Shown here: one piece after another, positions 1 to 5,749 of the stretch
How positions within the stretch are numbered: the stretch's first letter is position 1
Layout of the letters: every line of letters begins with the position of its first letter
DNA from: JAXFQS01 sp051892815
Lineage (GTDB): Bacteria; Verrucomicrobiota; Kiritimatiellia; RFP12; DVOR01
DNA: 5,749 nucleotides
Reading direction: 5' to 3'
NCBI GenBank assembly: GCA_051892815.1
Contig: JBJFGP010000029.1
Location: forward strand, 1-5,749
Translations under genes and position numbers: made by a program
The notes under the pieces: generated by a model
Told to the model about the DNA's origin: nothing
Seen by the model: the letters and a program-made list of their open reading frames with translations, nothing else
Database searches by the model: none

Positions 1-1
1 C

Positions 2-163
2 GCCCGAGACATCGACCCCACCAGGCCCTTCCTCCAGATGCGCAAAACCAAACCCGCCACCCTCACCCTCGGCACCCAGACCATCCACCACCCGCTCCAG
101 AAATCCACCATCCTCAAAGAGACCCCCATACACCTCGCCATCACCGCACCAGACACCCCCTGA
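2..163 (+). CDS. C-terminal end of an unidentified protein (5' partial)
   Basis: An open frame enters from the left edge and runs 53 codons to TGA at 161-163. Coding is supported by the third positions, which are almost all C in this frame (for example gac atc gac ccc acc), the same bias as in the three complete genes downstream. The visible residues are rich in Thr, Pro, Leu and Lys, and alternate polar and hydrophobic residues (TLTLGTQTIHHPLQ), which looks like the beta-strands of a C-terminal beta-sandwich. I do not recognise the family, and the fragment is too short to assign. It lies on the same strand as the downstream operon but is separated from it by a 182-base spacer with its own promoter, so it may be the end of a neighbouring gene of the same degradation cluster. 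All four lysines are AAA. Confidence 0.55.
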   Translation, partial: ARDIDPTRPFLQMRKTKPATLTLGTQTIHHPLQKSTILKETPIHLAITAPDTP

Positions 164-195
164 CCCACCACCCCAAAACAAACCTGCTAACCCCT

Positions 196-232
196 CGCCC
201 CCAGACCTGCCTACCTCCCAGGCCCAGGGGCG
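196..232 (+). other. Weak imperfect hairpin in the spacer
   Basis: CGCCCC (196-201) can pair with GGGGCG (227-232). Inside it CCTG (206-209) can pair with CAGG (219-222), leaving a small symmetric internal loop and a 9-base apical loop. It is followed by AAAAA rather than a T-tract, so it is not a standard intrinsic terminator on the + strand. It could help stop or protect the upstream transcript, or be chance pairing in GC-rich DNA. Confidence 0.25.
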
Positions 233-260
233 AAAAACATATCCCCCCGCACATTTCCAT

Positions 261-289
261 TTGACCACCCCAAAAATAAATGCTATCCT
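261..289 (+). promoter_or_regulatory. Sigma70-like promoter with extended -10, driving the three-gene operon
   Basis: TTGACC at 261-266 matches the -35 consensus at five of six positions. After exactly 17 bases comes TATCCT at 284-289, preceded by TG at 281-282, which gives an extended -10 (TGCTATCCT). Start and end of both hexamers, spacing and the TGn element all agree, and the A-rich stretch at 271-280 would ease melting. Transcription would begin near 296, leaving a leader of about 50 bases before the ATG at 346. The -10 hexamer itself is only four of six to consensus. No activator or repressor site was clear; a second TTGACC occurs at 300-305, with no matching -10. Confidence 0.6.
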
Positions 290-334
290 CAACCCCGAAT
301 TGACCCAAACAGGACCAAAACCAACACAACTAGA

Positions 335-340
335 CAGGGA
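335..340 (+). promoter_or_regulatory. Ribosome binding site for the DUF4838 gene
   Basis: CAGGGA ends five bases before the ATG at 346 and offers a short purine-rich Shine-Dalgarno-like match. An in-frame TAG at 331-333 lies just upstream, so ATG 346 is the first possible ATG in this frame, and a clear signal peptide follows it. Together these fix the start. Confidence 0.5.
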
Positions 341-345
341 ACACT

Positions 346-2112
346 ATGCCACCATCCTTCCACGCCGTCCCCCTCCTCCTGCTCACACTCCTTCCCACCC
401 TCGCCACCGCCTGGGACATTGTCCGCGACCATAAACCAGCCGCCTCCGTCCTCCTTCCCAACCCCACACCGCCCCCCGTCCAAACCGCCGCCGACGAACT
501 CACCAACTACATCTTCCAGATTACCGGCGCCAACCTCCCCGTCTCCAACCAACCCGTACCCGGCCTCAAAACCATCCGCCTCGGCACCCCCATCTCAAAT
601 ACCAAACCCGACGAAATACGCCTCAAAATCACCTCCCCCGATACCCTCGAACTCACCGGAGACCAACCCCGCGGCACCCTCTACGCAGTCTACGAACTCC
701 TCGACCGCCTAGGCTGCCGCTTCTGGTCCCCGCGCCAATCCACCATCCCCAAGCAACCCACCATTTCCCTCCCGGATACCCTAGACTACGCCTACGCCCC
801 GCCTTTCCGCTGGCGCCAGGCCTACGGAGAACCCAGCCTCGACTACCGTTGGGCCGTGCGCAACAGGTTGAACGGCGGATACTGGGGGCAACCCAACATT
901 CCCCCCGCCTGGGGCCAATCCTGCGCCATCGACGTGGGCGAGAGTCTGACCCTCAGATGGGTCAAATCGAAGGAGCATTTCGCCCAGCACCCCGAGTGGT
1001 TCGCTTACCGCAACAAGAGCAAAAAGCGCGAACCCGCGCAACTCTGCGTGACCAACCCCGAGGTCCGTTCCCGCCTACTCCAAGAGGTGCGCGATTACCT
1101 CCGGCAGCACCCGGAGACGGAAACCTTGTCCCTCTGCGGCAACGATTCCGACCAGTACTGCCAATGCACCAACGGCTGCGACCGGCTCACGCAAACGCAC
1201 GGCACTTATGCCGCCCAACTGGTCGATTTGGCGAACTTCGTGGCCTCCTCGCTTGAGCGCGAATTTCCCCGCGTGCGCTATATCATTCTGGCCTATTGGA
1301 CGACATTCGGCGCGCCCAAGGGTATGAAGCTCCACCCGCAGGTGGATGTCTGCTGCGCCCATCTTCGCGACTTTTCGCGGACTGCGGAGGCGGACGCCTA
1401 CTACCGCGACGGGCTCTACCGTTGGCGCGACCTGGCGCCCAACAAGCGGCTCTGGATCTGGGACTACAATGCCTGCTTTACTGACTTCATCACTGCCCTG
1501 CCTCAATTCCGCCCCATCGGCGAGAATATGCGTTTCTACCGTTCCCTTGGCGTGCAAGGTTTCGTCTGCCAAATGCCGTGGGGCAGCTGTGCGGACTGGG
1601 TCGATCTCCGGGGCTGGCTGTGGGGGCGGATGGCGTGGAATCCCGACCTCGACGAGGCGCGCGAGATTGACTCCTGGATCGACGGCACGATGGGCTCCGG
1701 CGCCCCCTATATGAAGCGCCAACTGGCCGCAATCGAAGCCGCCTGCAAGGGACATTGCGGCCCTTACGCCGTCACCGCCTTCGTCAAGAGTTGGCTCTCG
1801 ACCAATGCTCCTCTGGCCCTGGCCTGCCTCGACCTTCAGAACCAGGCCCTCGCAGCCACCGCCAACGAACCTGAAGCCCATGCCACCATCGAGCGCCAAT
1901 CCGCCGCCCTGCTCGATGCCATCATCCGCGCCTACCGCCCGCTCGCCAAGCGCCTCGAAGGCGCCCCGCGCCAGCTCCCGCCGCGTACCGAACTCATCGA
2001 CCGCCTTGAAGCCATCTTCACCAAACACAAGTGCTCGACCTACCGCGAATGGGATATGCCGCCAAATCTCATCAAGGCGATGCGCAAGGAAGACTTTGGT
2101 ATCAAGGAATAA
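346..2112 (+). CDS. Secreted DUF4838 protein with alpha-glucuronidase-like N-terminal domain
   Basis: A 588-residue protein. Residues 1-22 form a signal peptide with a leucine-rich core ending LATA, so it is exported; there is no lipobox Cys. Residues about 25-150 resemble the N-terminal domain found before GH67 and GH20 catalytic domains, with AADELTNYIFQITG early on and PRGTLYAVYELLDRLGCRFW (about 108-127) at its end. The DUF4838 core follows: FAQHPEWFAY at 212-221, CVTNPEVR at 234-241, CGNDSDQYCQC at 264-274 with the Cys cluster C272/C274/C278, LAYW at 315-318, LWIWDY at 369-374 and WGSCADW at 412-418. The last 150 residues look helical. DUF4838 proteins are common in glycan-degradation loci of PVC bacteria and Bacteroidota; their reaction is generally unknown. 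A glycosidase acting on an acidic or other side chain is my inference. It is the first gene of the operon; codon choice changes sharply near residue 190. Confidence 0.85.
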   Translation: MPPSFHAVPLLLLTLLPTLATAWDIVRDHKPAASVLLPNPTPPPVQTAADELTNYIFQITGANLPVSNQPVPGLKTIRLGTPISNTKPDEIRLKITSPDTLELTGDQPRGTLYAVYELLDRLGCRFWSPRQSTIPKQPTISLPDTLDYAYAPPFRWRQAYGEPSLDYRWAVRNRLNGGYWGQPNIPPAWGQSCAIDVGESLTLRWVKSKEHFAQHPEWFAYRNKSKKREPAQLCVTNPEVRSRLLQEVRDYLRQHPETETLSLCGNDSDQYCQCTNGCDRLTQTHGTYAAQLVDLANFVASSLEREFPRVRYIILAYWTTFGAPKGMKLHPQVDVCCAHLRDFSRTAEADAYYRDGLYRWRDLAPNKRLWIWDYNACFTDFITALPQFRPIGENMRFYRSLGVQGFVCQMPWGSCADWVDLRGWLWGRMAWNPDLDEAREIDSWIDGTMGSGAPYMKRQLAAIEAACKGHCGPYAVTAFVKSWLSTNAPLALACLDLQNQALAATANEPEAHATIERQSAALLDAIIRAYRPLAKRLEGAPRQLPPRTELIDRLEAIFTKHKCSTYREWDMPPNLIKAMRKEDFGIKE

Positions 2113-2131
2113 CCCCTTTTCTTTTGTTCGA

Positions 2132-4258
2132 ATGGCCCCGATTCGTACTCTCCTTCTACTCCCATTCCTAGCCACCTCTCTCGCCGCGGCATTGCCACCT
2201 CCAGCCCCGCGGGAAACCAATCCCGCGCCCTCTCTCCCGCCAATCGCCGACAATCTCGAAGCCCATCCGCCCGCGATGGAGGTGCTTCCTCTCGGCGCCG
2301 TGCGCCCCGAAGGTTGGCTCCGGCTTCAACTCGAAAAACAGCGCGACGGCCTGACCGGACACGCCGAAGAACTCTACCGCGACATCGGCCAATCCGACTG
2401 GCTCACCGGCGAAAAACGCGGCGGCGAATTCGACTGGGAGCGCGGCCCCTACTACGCCCGCGGACTCGTCGCCCTCGCCCTCGTCCTCGACGACCCCGCC
2501 CTCAACACCAAAGCCCGCCGCTGGGTCGACGCCGCCCTCGCCTCCCAGCGCCCCGACGGCGACTTCGGTCCCAAGTCCGCCAACTGGTGGGCCAACATGC
2601 TCGCCCTCCAGTACTTGCGCGACTACCAGGAAGCCACCGGCGACGAACGCATCATCCCCTTCCTCCTGCGCTACGCCGAATACCACCTCCGCAACCTCGA
2701 CCGCAAAACCCTCCGCCAAGACTCCCCCTGGGCCATGTGCCGCGCCGGAGACGAAATCGAAGTCCTCCTCTGGCTCCACGCCAAAACCAAAAACTGCATC
2801 CCTCTCACCCTCGCCGCCAAACTGCTCGAACAGGCCGCCGACTGGACTTGCTACTACCACTTCGGCGGCGACGGCGGCTGGAACATCGGCTACCGCGAGC
2901 ACATCGTCAACTTCATGCAAGGCCTCAAACTCCCCGCCTTGCAGGCTAGGCTCCTGCCCGACTCCAACCCGCTCCGCCCCCTCGCCCTCGACGCCTACCG
3001 CGCCGCCTTCGGGCCAACCTCCTGGGCCGTGGCCATGCACGGACGCCCCGACCGGATGCTCAACGGCATGGAACCTCTCTGCGGACGATCCCCCTCGTCA
3101 GGAACCGAACTCTGCGCCATCGCCGAACGCATCCTCTCCTGCCGCGAAGTAATTGCCGCGACCGCAGAGGTGCTTGCCGCCGACGACCTCGAACGGGTAG
3201 CCTACAACTCGTTGCCGGCCACCTTGGGCGACGACGGAAAGGGCGCGCGCTACTATTGCGTGCTCAACCAGCCCCGTTGCGCCTGGGGTCAACACCACTG
3301 CTGCGTGAACAACCCGGTCTCCTCTTCCTTCGTACCTTGCGCCGACCCGGGTTATGGCTGCTGCCGCTCGAACTTCCACATGGCCTGGCCCAAATTCGTC
3401 CAGTCTATGTGGATGCGGCGCGGCAATGGCTTGGCGGCAATCGCGTACGGTCCGGCGACGGTTTCCGCCCAGGGACTAGCCCTCCGGGTTGGCGGGAACT
3501 ACCCCTTCGGAGACACTATCACGATTGAGATTCTCGCCTCCGACGGGGAGCAAAAGCCGCTCGATTTGCGCGTTCCGTCCTGGACGGGACTGGCCAATAT
3601 CCGTCTCAACGGCGAGCGCCTGAGCAACCCTCTCGCGGGCACCTTCCACCGTCTGGAACGGGTCTGGCGCGCGGGCGACCGAATCGAACTTTTCTTCGTT
3701 CCCGAGACCGAACGAATAGACGGCATCAACGGCTCAATCGCCCTTCGCCGCGGGCCGCTGCTCTACTGCCTGCCCGTCGAGGCCGAAGTCAAGACCACCG
3801 CCTACACCAACCCCAAAGATTCCTCCTACTGCTACCTCAACGCCGACGATCTCAAGCAAGGGCGCGACCGGTTTCCTGCCAAGGAATACCTCCCGAAGGT
3901 TGCTTGGAACCGCGTCCTGATGTGCCAACCTGACGAAGGCATTCCTTTCTACCCATCGCCCCTGAAGATTGATACCGATCCCTTCCGCCACGGCGCAGCC
4001 CCTTGCCGCCTCGAAGTCAAGACCGGCGCGACACAGTTGGGCGGCTGGGGCACCTGGATCAACGGAGCCGGAGCCATCCCCCACGACCCGCCGCCATCAC
4101 CCATCCCGAACGCCCTCGTCTCCGACATCAAGCCAACCCGCCTCGTCCCTCTCGGCTCCACCCAAGTCCGAGTCACACTCCTCCCCTGGGCCCAAGATGC
4201 CGTAGCAACACCCCCTTCACCAACCGCTCCCGAAACCCAAACCAGGCACGCCAAATGA
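2132..4258 (+). CDS. Secreted DUF1680/GH127-type beta-L-arabinofuranosidase-like glycoside hydrolase
   Basis: A 708-residue protein. Residues 1-20 are a signal peptide (RTLLLLPFLATSLAA), followed by a Pro-rich linker. Residues about 55-430 form the alpha/alpha-barrel region: GPYYARG 105-111, QRPDGDFGP 139-147, NWWANM 151-156 and EHIVNF near 257. The active-site series is present: E314 in MEPLCG, E326 and C328 in GTELC, and C410-C411 in GCCRSNFHMAWPKF. In characterised GH127, a Glu acid/base, a Glu/Cys/Cys/Cys zinc site and a Cys nucleophile do retaining release of beta-L-arabinofuranose; by alignment in the mind these match E314, E326, C328, C410 and C411. A beta-sandwich follows, with LRVPSW 479-484 and RGPLLYCL 540-547. 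The frame is open further upstream, to 1805, but the signal peptide fixes ATG 2132, 19 bases after the previous stop. No Shine-Dalgarno is near. Oddity: extra Cys-rich segment 376-403 with a second CCxxN. Related families (GH146 and others) are possible, so the exact substrate is open. Confidence 0.85.
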   Translation: MAPIRTLLLLPFLATSLAAALPPPAPRETNPAPSLPPIADNLEAHPPAMEVLPLGAVRPEGWLRLQLEKQRDGLTGHAEELYRDIGQSDWLTGEKRGGEFDWERGPYYARGLVALALVLDDPALNTKARRWVDAALASQRPDGDFGPKSANWWANMLALQYLRDYQEATGDERIIPFLLRYAEYHLRNLDRKTLRQDSPWAMCRAGDEIEVLLWLHAKTKNCIPLTLAAKLLEQAADWTCYYHFGGDGGWNIGYREHIVNFMQGLKLPALQARLLPDSNPLRPLALDAYRAAFGPTSWAVAMHGRPDRMLNGMEPLCGRSPSSGTELCAIAERILSCREVIAATAEVLAADDLERVAYNSLPATLGDDGKGARYYCVLNQPRCAWGQHHCCVNNPVSSSFVPCADPGYGCCRSNFHMAWPKFVQSMWMRRGNGLAAIAYGPATVSAQGLALRVGGNYPFGDTITIEILASDGEQKPLDLRVPSWTGLANIRLNGERLSNPLAGTFHRLERVWRAGDRIELFFVPETERIDGINGSIALRRGPLLYCLPVEAEVKTTAYTNPKDSSYCYLNADDLKQGRDRFPAKEYLPKVAWNRVLMCQPDEGIPFYPSPLKIDTDPFRHGAAPCRLEVKTGATQLGGWGTWINGAGAIPHDPPPSPIPNALVSDIKPTRLVPLGSTQVRVTLLPWAQDAVATPPSPTAPETQTRHAK
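4255..4258 (+). promoter_or_regulatory. ATGA stop/start overlap coupling the glycosidase and esterase
   Basis: The TGA of the glycosidase (4256-4258) and the ATG of the esterase (4255-4257) share bases. Only a short AGG (4244-4246), eight bases upstream, serves as a ribosome site. Re-initiation by ribosomes ending the glycosidase is therefore likely, giving the two enzymes linked expression. Confidence 0.75.
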
Positions 4259-5628
4259 AACCCTTCAAAACCACCCTCCTCGCCGCCCTCCTGCTGGGAC
4301 TCCCCCTCGCGGCCGATACCAGCGTCTGGGACGGATACGAACTCCGCATCCGAACCGATAGACCCGACCCCGTCTCCTACCTCCCCGGCGAACCCGTCGT
4401 CTTCAAACTCTCCATCCGCCCCATCCTGCCCGAGAACCAACTCCAAAAACCCGAACCCGGCGCCCACCTCGACTGGCTCCTCCGGGGCGACGACGGGCAG
4501 ATGTCCACCGGCACCGTAGCCTTTGCCACGGGCGAATACCTTGCCGTCACCTCCCGCCTCGACCAGGCAGGATTCCTCCGCCTCGAAGCCACCATCGTCG
4601 ACGCCAAAGGCAAACGAGCCAGACGCTCCAAGCCCCACCCTGGCGCCCCCAAATGGGAACCAATCCGGGATATGACCTACACCGCCTGCGCCGGCATTGC
4701 TATCGACCAGCTGCGCCAGACCAAGCCGGAACCCGCCGACTTCGATGCCTACTGGAAGGCCCAGCGCCAAGCCCTCGACGCCGTCCCAATCAAGGCTGAA
4801 CTTACCCCCGTCGTACCTATCAATCCGCGCAAGGGGTTCGACTTTTTCGCCGTCAAGATTGCCTGCGCCGGCAAGCGTCCCGTCACAGGATTCCTCTCGA
4901 TTCCCGCCAACCCCAAGCCCCAATCTTTGCAGGCAAAGGTCAACTTCCACGGCTACGGTGTGGGCGAGCACAAGCCAAACTTCTTCGGCGAACCGGGCGT
5001 ACTTTTCCTCGACGTCAATGCCCACGGAATGGAACTGCTCCAACCCGCCGACTACTACAAAACCCTCCAGGCAACCCTCAACGCCAAAGGCGGCTATGCC
5101 TTCTCGAAAGAGGAGAATTCCTCCCCCGACACGGCCTATTTCCACGACATGGCCCTGCGCGTGATGCGGGCTCTGGACTACATCAAGACCCGTCCCGAAT
5201 GGAACCGCAAGGACCTCATCGTCCAAGGCTCCTCGCAGGGCGGTCTGCAGGCGAGTTGGGCGGCGGGTCTCGACCCCGATGTGACCTTCGCCAATGTCGC
5301 CGTCACCTGGAACTGCGACCTGGGATTCCTCGACAATCCCAAGAAACTCCGCGGCTATTGGCACATTCCCTGGGCTCCGGGACTGGGCTACTTCGATGCC
5401 GTCAACCACATCAAGCGCACCCGCGCCCGCGTCCTGGTCAACCGCGCCGGGCTGGCCGACTTCACCTGCCCGCCCTCCACGCTCGCGGTCTACTACAACG
5501 CCATCCCCGGCGACAAGACCATTGTCTGGGTCCAGGGCTCTTCCCACGGCTACATCCCCGTCGGTCCCGTCGCGACCGTCACCCGCGAGCGCAAACTCAA
5601 AAGCTGGCCCGAGGTCAAGAACCGCTAG
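4255..5628 (+). CDS. Secreted CE7-type acetyl (xylan) esterase with N-terminal Ig-like domain
   Basis: A 457-residue protein. Residues 1-20 are a signal peptide (TTLLAALLLGLPLAA). Residues about 25-125 look like a beta-sandwich (YLPGEPVVFKLSI), as found before the esterase in many Bacteroidota and PVC relatives. The alpha/beta-hydrolase domain of the acetylxylan esterase (AXE1, CE7) family spans about 140-455: PADFDAYWKAQ, the HGYG oxyanion region at 232-235, the nucleophile elbow GSSQGG with S327 at 325-330, the acid D402 in GLADFTCPPST, and H431 in SSHGY. It would remove acetyl groups from xylan, xylo-oligosaccharides or similar sugars. Differences from classic CE7: NAHG (255-258) stands where RGQ usually is, and H431 is followed by Gly, not Glu. 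The frame is open upstream to 4003, but the signal peptide supports ATG 4255, which overlaps the previous stop as ATGA and points to coupled translation. It is the last gene of the operon, before a terminator. Confidence 0.86.
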   Translation: MKPFKTTLLAALLLGLPLAADTSVWDGYELRIRTDRPDPVSYLPGEPVVFKLSIRPILPENQLQKPEPGAHLDWLLRGDDGQMSTGTVAFATGEYLAVTSRLDQAGFLRLEATIVDAKGKRARRSKPHPGAPKWEPIRDMTYTACAGIAIDQLRQTKPEPADFDAYWKAQRQALDAVPIKAELTPVVPINPRKGFDFFAVKIACAGKRPVTGFLSIPANPKPQSLQAKVNFHGYGVGEHKPNFFGEPGVLFLDVNAHGMELLQPADYYKTLQATLNAKGGYAFSKEENSSPDTAYFHDMALRVMRALDYIKTRPEWNRKDLIVQGSSQGGLQASWAAGLDPDVTFANVAVTWNCDLGFLDNPKKLRGYWHIPWAPGLGYFDAVNHIKRTRARVLVNRAGLADFTCPPSTLAVYYNAIPGDKTIVWVQGSSHGYIPVGPVATVTRERKLKSWPEVKNR

Positions 5629-5650
5629 CCCTTCCTACCCGTCGCGATGC

Positions 5651-5672
5651 GCAGCAGGTCCCCACCTGCCGC
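5651..5672 (+). repeat. Small inverted repeat after the esterase gene
   Basis: GCAGGT (5654-5659) pairs perfectly with ACCTGC (5664-5669) across a CCCC loop, and two further outer pairs form after one A/C mismatch (5651-5652 with 5671-5672). No T-tract follows. It lies 22 bases past the esterase stop and shares the 9-mer CACCTGCCG (5663-5671) with the terminator hairpin (5709-5717), so the two hairpins may share an origin. It could protect the 3' end of the mRNA. Confidence 0.45.
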
Positions 5673-5700
5673 CATACATCCTAGCCACCTCTTTCCCCCG

Positions 5701-5741
5701 AAGGTGCGCACCTGCCGAACCGCTTGGTGCGCACCTTTTTT
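5701..5741 (+). terminator. Strong intrinsic terminator closing the operon
   Basis: AAGGTGCGCACC (5701-5712) is the exact reverse complement of GGTGCGCACCTT (5726-5737), giving a 12-base-pair perfect stem with a 13-base loop. Six T residues (5736-5741) follow, the first two being part of the stem. This is a textbook rho-independent terminator, 72 bases after the esterase stop. There is only AA before the left arm, so it should work mainly on + strand transcripts. The 10-base core of each arm is itself palindromic. Confidence 0.85.
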
Positions 5742-5749
5742 CGTTCCCC

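Larger units (their letters stand above)
164..345. other. Intergenic spacer carrying the operon promoter
   Basis: This 182-base stretch has no convincing gene on either strand. It is C-rich and G-poor on the + strand up to about 240, then becomes A/T-richer (240-345), as expected for a promoter region. It contains the weak hairpin (196-232), the promoter (261-289), a second TTGACC (300-305) and the ribosome site (335-340). Short open frames on the minus strand here are rich in Gly and Val and look like shadows of the skewed composition. Confidence 0.6.

Noticed and set aside
196..232. Intrinsic terminator for the upstream partial gene
   Set aside because: The hairpin is imperfect and is followed by A residues, not T, so it lacks the key feature; it is listed only as a weak hairpin.
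1805..2131. A longer N-terminus for the DUF1680 enzyme
   Set aside because: The extra 109 residues overlap the DUF4838 coding end in another frame, are Ser/Pro-rich without a fold, and would bury the signal peptide that starts at 2132.
1075..2253. A 392-codon open frame on the minus strand opposite the DUF4838 gene
   Set aside because: Same explanation: a composition shadow with low-complexity Gly/Ala/Val sequence, crossing the intergenic gap and lying antisense to two well-supported genes.
2314..2949. A 211-codon Arg/Pro-rich frame on the + strand
   Set aside because: It lies inside the glycosidase gene in another frame, and its Arg/Pro/Leu composition is what a shifted read of the C-rich codons gives.
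4003..4254. A longer N-terminus for the esterase
   Set aside because: The 84 extra residues overlap the end of the glycosidase gene in a shifted frame, are rich in Arg, Pro and Ser, and precede a clean signal peptide at 4255.
3949..5547. A 532-codon open frame on the minus strand opposite the esterase
   Set aside because: It is antisense to a gene with recognisable esterase motifs and arises because C-rich third positions on the + strand rarely create stops in this opposite frame. The translation is Gly/Val-rich with no domain.
1..5749. CRISPR array, insertion sequence, tRNA or riboswitch
   Set aside because: No regularly spaced repeats, transposase motifs, terminal inverted repeats, cloverleaf or known aptamer core was seen on either strand.

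Overview
The window is GC-rich, and its coding sequences strongly prefer C at third positions. It is densely packed on the + strand with secreted carbohydrate-active proteins. The mix suggests a member of the PVC group, most likely Verrucomicrobiota (Planctomycetota or Lentisphaerota are possible), from a polysaccharide-degradation region: a DUF4838 protein, a DUF1680/GH127-type glycosidase and a CE7-like esterase with an extra N-terminal domain. This placement is inferred from gene content and style; there is no rRNA or other marker here to confirm it.

Layout: the last 53 codons of an unidentified gene end at 163. A 182-base spacer follows, with a weak hairpin (196-232) and a good sigma70-like promoter (TTGACC, 17-base spacer, extended -10 TGCTATCCT, 261-289). 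Three genes then run in the same direction: a secreted DUF4838 protein (346-2112), a secreted DUF1680/GH127 beta-L-arabinofuranosidase-like enzyme (2132-4258) and a secreted CE7-type acetyl esterase (4255-5628). The first two are 19 bases apart and the last two overlap by ATGA. A strong intrinsic terminator (5701-5741) closes the unit, so promoter, three genes and terminator look like one complete operon.

Working model: all three products carry signal peptides and would act in the periplasm or outside the cell on acetylated, arabinose- and possibly uronate-bearing plant or algal glycans. The esterase would remove acetyl groups, the DUF1680 enzyme would remove L-arabinofuranosyl (or related) residues, and the DUF4838 protein, whose N-terminal region resembles the alpha-glucuronidase N-domain, may act on another side chain. 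No transporter, SusC/SusD pair or regulator lies in the window.

The most unusual signals are these: a second CCxxN motif just before the catalytic Cys-Cys of the DUF1680 enzyme; the loss of the classic RGQ and HE motifs in the CE7-like esterase although its Ser-Asp-His triad is intact; a sharp switch in synonymous codon use (AAA to AAG) inside all three genes; and a terminator whose two arms are each a perfect palindrome. No mobile element, CRISPR array or RNA gene was seen. I found no evidence for a wholly new system; it reads as an uncharacterised three-gene glycan-degradation operon.
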